64,000 bases of DNA from Streptomyces diastaticus subsp. diastaticus. GTDB taxonomy: Bacteria; Actinomycetota; Actinomycetes; Streptomycetales; Streptomycetaceae. The translations under genes and the position numbers were made by a program. The stretch's first letter is position 1. Every line of letters begins with the position of its first letter. The stretch covers positions 653,501 through 717,500 of the forward strand of contig NZ_BLLN01000002.1 in the NCBI RefSeq assembly GCF_011170125.1. Direction: 5' to 3'. Shown here piece by piece: positions 60,526 to 64,000 of this stretch. The notes below the pieces were generated by a model. The model ran no database searches, had not been told where the DNA came from, and was given only the letters and a program-made list of their open reading frames with translations.

Positions 60526-60539
60526 GTTTCACGTGCAAC
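60526..60539. promoter_or_regulatory. Degenerate parS site (one mismatch)
   Basis: GTTTCACGTGCAAC differs from consensus at one base (60535). Centre 22 bp from the perfect site at 60504. Possibly bound cooperatively or decaying. Confidence 0.65.
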
Positions 60540-60696
60540 AACGGCCCTCCCGGGGCGGCCCGCAGGTGTGGTGAGCCCCCCATTCTGCGGGGACGGCCCG
60601 GGGAGAACGCTGATCCCTTTAGTCTGGTGCTGCAACTACGTGAGTCGGTATGCCCAGCGGTCAACCACCGCGAGTGGCAGGACAAGTGGGGACGGC

Positions 60697-60873
60697 ATGT
60701 ACGGCTGGATCTGGCGGCATCTGCCGGGCAATGCCTGGGTGAGGGCGGTCATCTCTCTGATTCTCGCCCTCGCTGTGGTCTACGCACTCTTCGAGTACGT
60801 CTTCCCGTGGGCCGAGCCGCTGCTCCCGTTCAACGACGTGACCGTGGACGACGCTCAGGGGGCCCGCGGATGA
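60697..60873 (+). CDS. Small single-pass membrane protein
   Basis: 58 residues from ATG 60697 (GGGGAC upstream). MYGWIWRHLPG, then one helix (AWVRAVISLILALAVVYALFEYVFPW) and an acidic tail PFNDVTVDDAQ. It is a conserved-looking Streptomyces gene between DUF881 and pabA. The stop overlaps the pabA start (ATGA). Function unknown. Confidence 0.85.
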   Translation: MYGWIWRHLPGNAWVRAVISLILALAVVYALFEYVFPWAEPLLPFNDVTVDDAQGARG

Positions 60874-61508
60874 GCACGCGCATCCTGGTCGTCGACAACT
60901 ACGACAGCTTCGTCTTCAACCTCGTGCAGTACCTCTACCAGCTCGGTGCCGAGTGCGAGGTCGTGCGGAACGACGAGGTGCGCACCGCCCACGCCCAGGA
61001 CGGCTTCGACGGTGTCCTGCTCTCCCCGGGCCCCGGTGCCCCCGAGCAGGCAGGCGTCTGCATCGACATGGTGCGCCACTGCGCGAAGACCGGCGTTCCG
61101 GTCTTCGGCGTCTGCCTCGGCATGCAGTCGATGGCGGTCGCGTACGGCGGTGTGGTGGGGCGGGCGCCGGAACTGCTCCACGGCAAGACCTCCCCGGTGC
61201 TCCACGAAGGTCGGGGTGTCTTCGCGGGGCTCCCCTCGCCGTTCATCGCGACCCGGTACCACTCGCTGGCGGCGGAGCCCCGGCGCGTCCCCGAGGAGCT
61301 GGAGGTGACCGCACGGACCGCCGACGGCATCATCATGGGCGTGCGTCACCGGGAGCTGCCCGTGGAGGGCGTCCAGTTCCACCCCGAGTCGGTCCTCACC
61401 GAGCACGGGCACCTCATGCTCGCCAACTGGCTGGCGGAATGCGGAGACGCCGGAGCCGTCGGCCGGTCGAGGGGGCTCGCGCCGGTGGTGGGCAAGGCCA
61501 CGGAATGA
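60870..61508 (+). CDS. pabA: Aminodeoxychorismate/anthranilate synthase glutamine amidotransferase
   Basis: 212 residues; ATG overlaps the previous stop. Class I glutamine amidotransferase with LVVDNYDSFVFNLVQYL, LSPGPGAPEQAG, nucleophile in FGVCLGMQS and the His-Glu pair in VQFHPESVLTEHG. It supplies ammonia to a chorismate-using partner (folate or tryptophan synthesis), which is not in the window. It corresponds to Rv0013 (trpG), so the choice between pabA and trpG is open. It is coupled to sortase genes, an odd functional mix that is conserved. Confidence 0.92.
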   Translation: MSTRILVVDNYDSFVFNLVQYLYQLGAECEVVRNDEVRTAHAQDGFDGVLLSPGPGAPEQAGVCIDMVRHCAKTGVPVFGVCLGMQSMAVAYGGVVGRAPELLHGKTSPVLHEGRGVFAGLPSPFIATRYHSLAAEPRRVPEELEVTARTADGIIMGVRHRELPVEGVQFHPESVLTEHGHLMLANWLAECGDAGAVGRSRGLAPVVGKATE

Positions 61509-62941
61509 CCGCGCTGCGGCCCGAGCGCGAGTCGGCCACCGGGGGGCCGGTCGACCCGCTCACGGACCCGCTCCCCGACGTGCTGGCCGGCGGCCACAGT
61601 TCCCCGTGGTTCCGCGCCGACCAGCCCCAGCAGCAGCCGGAGCAGGGCCAGGACCTGCCCGCGCCCCGCCACGGGTCCGCCGACCCGTACACCCCGGCCC
61701 CGGCCGAGTCTTACTCGCCAGGGCCGCCCCCCACCTACCAGGCCCCGGCGGCCTCCCCCGCGTACGGCGCCGGGCCGCTCCCCGCCGAGGTGCCCACCCG
61801 CACCGGGCAGGCGCCCTACGACGCGCACGCCGGGTACACGACGCCGGACGCCTACCCGCCCACGACGCCGGACGAGACGTACGGTCCGCCGGAGACCGCG
61901 GCCCCGTCCTACGGCGACCTCGCCACGCCGCCGGGACACGGCTCCGCCGAGGAGGAGTACCACATCCCCGCGCCGGAGGAGCCTCGCGACGACGAGACGA
62001 TGGCACTCCGCGCGGCGGGCCCGGTCCGAACAGCCGAGGCGGGCGGAGAGGCCCGCTCCGGGGCCGGCGAAGGCGGCCGGGCCGCACGGCGCAAGGCCGC
62101 CAAGCGGAACGCCAGGGCGGGCGGGCGCCGGGCCGGGACAGGCCGCCGCCGTGCGGGCGCGCCCGCAGTGGAGGGGCCCGGCGCGCGGGACGAGGCCGCG
62201 CCGGACGGCGGGGCGGCCGAGCGGCCACGGACCCGCGTCGAGGCGCGGCGGGCCGAGCGGGCCCGAAGGCCGAGCGCCGCCACGGTCGCCAGCGGGGCGA
62301 TCGGCGAACTGTTCATCACCATCGGCGTCCTGATGCTGCTCTTCGTGACCTACCAGCTCTGGTGGACCAACGTGCGGGCCCAGCAGCAGGCGGACGGTGC
62401 CGCCAACAGCCTTCAGCAGGACTGGGAGCAGGGGAAGCGGAAGCCCGGGGCGTTCGAGGCCGGACAGGGCTTCGCCATCATCCACATCCCGAAGCTGGAC
62501 GTGGTCGTCCCGGTGGCCTCCGGTATCGACAAGCAGCGCGTCCTCGACCGCGGTATGGCGGGCCACTACGCCGAGGGCGCCCTGAAGACGGCGCTGCCCG
62601 GGGCGAAGAAGGGGAACTTCGCCGTCGCCGGCCACCGGAACACGCACGGCGAGCCCTTCCGCTACATCAACAGGCTCACACCGGGCGACCCGATCGTGGT
62701 GGAGACCCAGGACACCTATTACGTGTACGAGATGGCGAGCATCCTGCCGCAGACTCCCCCGTCGAACACGGCCGTGATCGACCCCGTGCCCGCGGGGTCC
62801 GGGTTCACCGAACCGGGCCGGTACATCACACTCACCACCTGCACCCCGGAATTCACCAGTACGTATCGGATGATCGTCTGGGGCAAGATGGTCGAGGAAC
62901 GGCCGCGCAGCAAGGGCAAACCCGATGCGCTCGTCGATTGA
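61505..62941 (+). CDS. Class E sortase with long disordered N-terminus
   Basis: 478 residues; ATG overlaps the pabA stop (ATGA). Residues 1 to about 255 are Pro/Ala/Tyr-rich, then Arg/Ala-rich and cytoplasmic. One helix follows (ELFITIGVLMLLFVTYQLWWTN), then the sortase domain with catalytic His in AVAGHRNTHG, catalytic Cys in ITLTTCTPEF and the Arg in STYRMIVWG. Class E enzymes of Streptomyces recognise LAXTG and anchor chaplins and other proteins needed for aerial growth. It corresponds in position to S. coelicolor SrtE1; the identity is from memory of synteny. Confidence 0.92.
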   Translation: MTALRPERESATGGPVDPLTDPLPDVLAGGHSSPWFRADQPQQQPEQGQDLPAPRHGSADPYTPAPAESYSPGPPPTYQAPAASPAYGAGPLPAEVPTRTGQAPYDAHAGYTTPDAYPPTTPDETYGPPETAAPSYGDLATPPGHGSAEEEYHIPAPEEPRDDETMALRAAGPVRTAEAGGEARSGAGEGGRAARRKAAKRNARAGGRRAGTGRRRAGAPAVEGPGARDEAAPDGGAAERPRTRVEARRAERARRPSAATVASGAIGELFITIGVLMLLFVTYQLWWTNVRAQQQADGAANSLQQDWEQGKRKPGAFEAGQGFAIIHIPKLDVVVPVASGIDKQRVLDRGMAGHYAEGALKTALPGAKKGNFAVAGHRNTHGEPFRYINRLTPGDPIVVETQDTYYVYEMASILPQTPPSNTAVIDPVPAGSGFTEPGRYITLTTCTPEFTSTYRMIVWGKMVEERPRSKGKPDALVD

Positions 62942-62969
62942 GTCGGACCGGACGGACGGGGCAGGGGCA

Positions 62970-63698
62970 GTGGCAACGACGAGGACGCAGGACAGGGCGG
63001 ACGAAAAGTCCGCCACCGCACCGCGCAGACGCGAGCGCGGCGTCATCGCGACCGCCGTCGGGGTCTTCGGCGAACTGCTGATCACCGCGGGTGTCGTCCT
63101 CGGCCTCTTCGTCGCCTACTCGCTCTGGTGGACCAACGTCGTCGCCGACCGCGAGGCCGGCAAGCAGGGTGAGGCGGTCCGTGACCGCTGGGCCGGGGGA
63201 CCCGGTGCACTCGACACCAAGGACGGCGTGGGCTTCCTGCACGTCCCGGCGATGAGGAACGGCGAGGTGCTCGTCAAGAAGGGCACCGGGAACTCCGTCC
63301 TCAACCACGGCGTCGCCGGCTACTACACGGACCCGGTGAAGTCGGCGCTCCCTTCCGACGACGAGGGCAACTTCAGCCTCGCCGCGCACCGCGACGGCCA
63401 CGGCGCCAAGTTCCACAACATCGACAAGATCAAGAAGGGCGACCCGATCGTCTTCGAGACGAAGGACTCCTGGTACGTCTACAAGACGTTCGCGATGCTC
63501 CCGGAGACCTCGAAGTTCAACGTGGACGTCCTGGACGCCGTCCCCGAGGAGGCCGGCGTGAAGAAGCCCGGCCGGTACATCACGCTCACCACCTGCACCC
63601 CGGTGTACACCTCGGACTACCGCTACATCGTCTGGGGCGAGCTGGACCGCGTCGAGAAGGTCGACAACCAGCGCACCCCGCCTGCCGAACTGCGCTGA
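62970..63698 (+). CDS. Second class E sortase
   Basis: 242 residues from GTG 62970 (GGGGCAGGGG upstream); ATG 62925, overlapping the previous gene, would add 15 residues and cannot be excluded. Short basic head, helix (FGELLITAGVVLGLFVAYSLWWTN), sortase domain with His in LAAHRDGHG, Cys in ITLTTCTPVY and Arg in SDYRYIVWGE. It lacks the 200-residue disordered head of its neighbour. It corresponds to SrtE2. The two are a tandem duplication and probably share substrates. Confidence 0.92.
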   Translation: MATTRTQDRADEKSATAPRRRERGVIATAVGVFGELLITAGVVLGLFVAYSLWWTNVVADREAGKQGEAVRDRWAGGPGALDTKDGVGFLHVPAMRNGEVLVKKGTGNSVLNHGVAGYYTDPVKSALPSDDEGNFSLAAHRDGHGAKFHNIDKIKKGDPIVFETKDSWYVYKTFAMLPETSKFNVDVLDAVPEEAGVKKPGRYITLTTCTPVYTSDYRYIVWGELDRVEKVDNQRTPPAELR

Positions 63699-63712
63699 CC
63701 CCCGGAGCACGC

Positions 63713-63752
63713 CGAAGCCCCGGCAGCCGGATGATCCGGTGCCGGGGCTTCG
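63713..63752. terminator. Bidirectional terminator between sortase and kinase genes
   Basis: CGAAGCCCCGGCA (from 63713) pairs with TGCCGGGGCTTCG (to 63752); the loop itself contains CCGGA/TCCGG. It separates convergent genes. Confidence 0.88.
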
Positions 63753-63784
63753 CGCGTACGGGCCCGTGGCCTTCGGGCGGGAGG

Positions 63785-64000
63785 TCAGTCCCGGCGGCCG
63801 CCGAAGATGCCGCCGTCCTCGCCGGGCGGGCCCACGGTGGTCAGGTTGACCGCGGTGCCCTTCGGCACCTCCGCGTCCTCGCCCGGGTCCAACGCGGCGA
63901 CCAGCGAGTTGTCGTCCTGGGATCCGGTGATGTCGCCGACCGCCAGGCCCGCGTCGGTCAGGGCCTTCTTCACGTCGCCGAGCTTCTGGCCGCGCAGACC
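63785..64000 (-). CDS. pknB: PASTA-domain Ser/Thr kinase (PknB type), C-terminal end
   Basis: Only the last 71 residues are in the window; the gene continues beyond base 64000. The visible part is one PASTA domain: LRGQKLGDVKKALTDAGLAVGDITGS, then DPGEDAEVPKGTAVNLTTVG, followed by a short Gly/Arg tail. PASTA repeats bind muropeptides or lipid II outside the cell. The gene order (crgA, DUF881, pabA/trpG, PASTA kinase) supports the PknB assignment. Confidence 0.85.
   Translation of the reverse strand, partial: GLRGQKLGDVKKALTDAGLAVGDITGSQDDNSLVAALDPGEDAEVPKGTAVNLTTVGPPGEDGGIFGGRRD

Overview
The window is a core chromosomal segment of a Streptomyces, or a very close relative. The evidence is very high G+C with strong third-position GC bias, many GTG starts, a 710-residue DnaA with a huge linker domain, about 20 DnaA boxes of the TTGTCCACA type between dnaA and dnaN, and 16 perfect parS sites (GTTTCACGTGAAAC). 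Gene order follows the actinobacterial origin region known from S. coelicolor and Mycobacterium tuberculosis. Homologue names and synteny statements come from memory, not from a search.

Left arm (1-29 kb). It opens with cell-wall genes: the end of a FemX-type lipid II aminoacyltransferase, an alanine racemase-family protein, a GT87 glycosyltransferase broken by an in-frame TAA, and a class A penicillin-binding protein. Next come a PadR regulator with a 21-bp palindromic operator candidate and myo-inositol-phosphate synthase (mycothiol and phosphatidylinositol supply), then an MFS exporter, a 45-codon orphan and the CCA-adding enzyme. A rightward cluster follows: DUF6049 protein, MurJ flippase, pseudokinase, ECF sigma factor SigM, its zinc-type anti-sigma factor, and trxB-trxA behind a perfect SigR promoter. 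Leftward genes running away from oriC are a GNAT enzyme, parB-parA, rsmG, and the jag-yidC-yidD-rnpA-rpmH operon.

Origin (29-43 kb). dnaA, oriC (about 31.66-32.9 kb), dnaN, a 6-phosphogluconate dehydrogenase, recF, a DUF721/DciA-like gene, gyrB, gyrA and a DUF3566 membrane protein.

Variable patch (43-47 kb). A 2,352-bp IS1182-type insertion with 16-bp perfect terminal repeats and a 7-bp target duplication sits at the base of the gyrA-operon terminator. It seems to carry a passenger gene. tRNA-Ile(GAT) follows, then a secreted I36-type inhibitor and a lipoprotein.

Right arm (47-64 kb). A DUF6344 protein, DLW-39, a translationally coupled pair of secreted membrane-anchored proteins (one with a von Willebrand A domain), a Ser/Thr kinase with an XRE-type partner, tRNA-Ala(TGC), a membrane protein, DUF5324, cyclophilin, rhomboid, a cluster of three TTATCCACA boxes, CrgA, DUF881, a small membrane protein, the PabA/TrpG amidotransferase, two class E sortases and the end of a PASTA-domain (PknB-like) kinase.

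The genes combine replication initiation, segregation, supercoiling, membrane insertion and cell-wall growth. Most of the window is ordinary conserved core. The points most worth a second look are the parS sites centred in long palindromes or hairpins, the uniform reading frame of intragenic parS sites, the DnaA-box cluster beside crgA, the IS with its passenger gene, the nonsense codon in the GT87 gene, and the coupled vWA pair.
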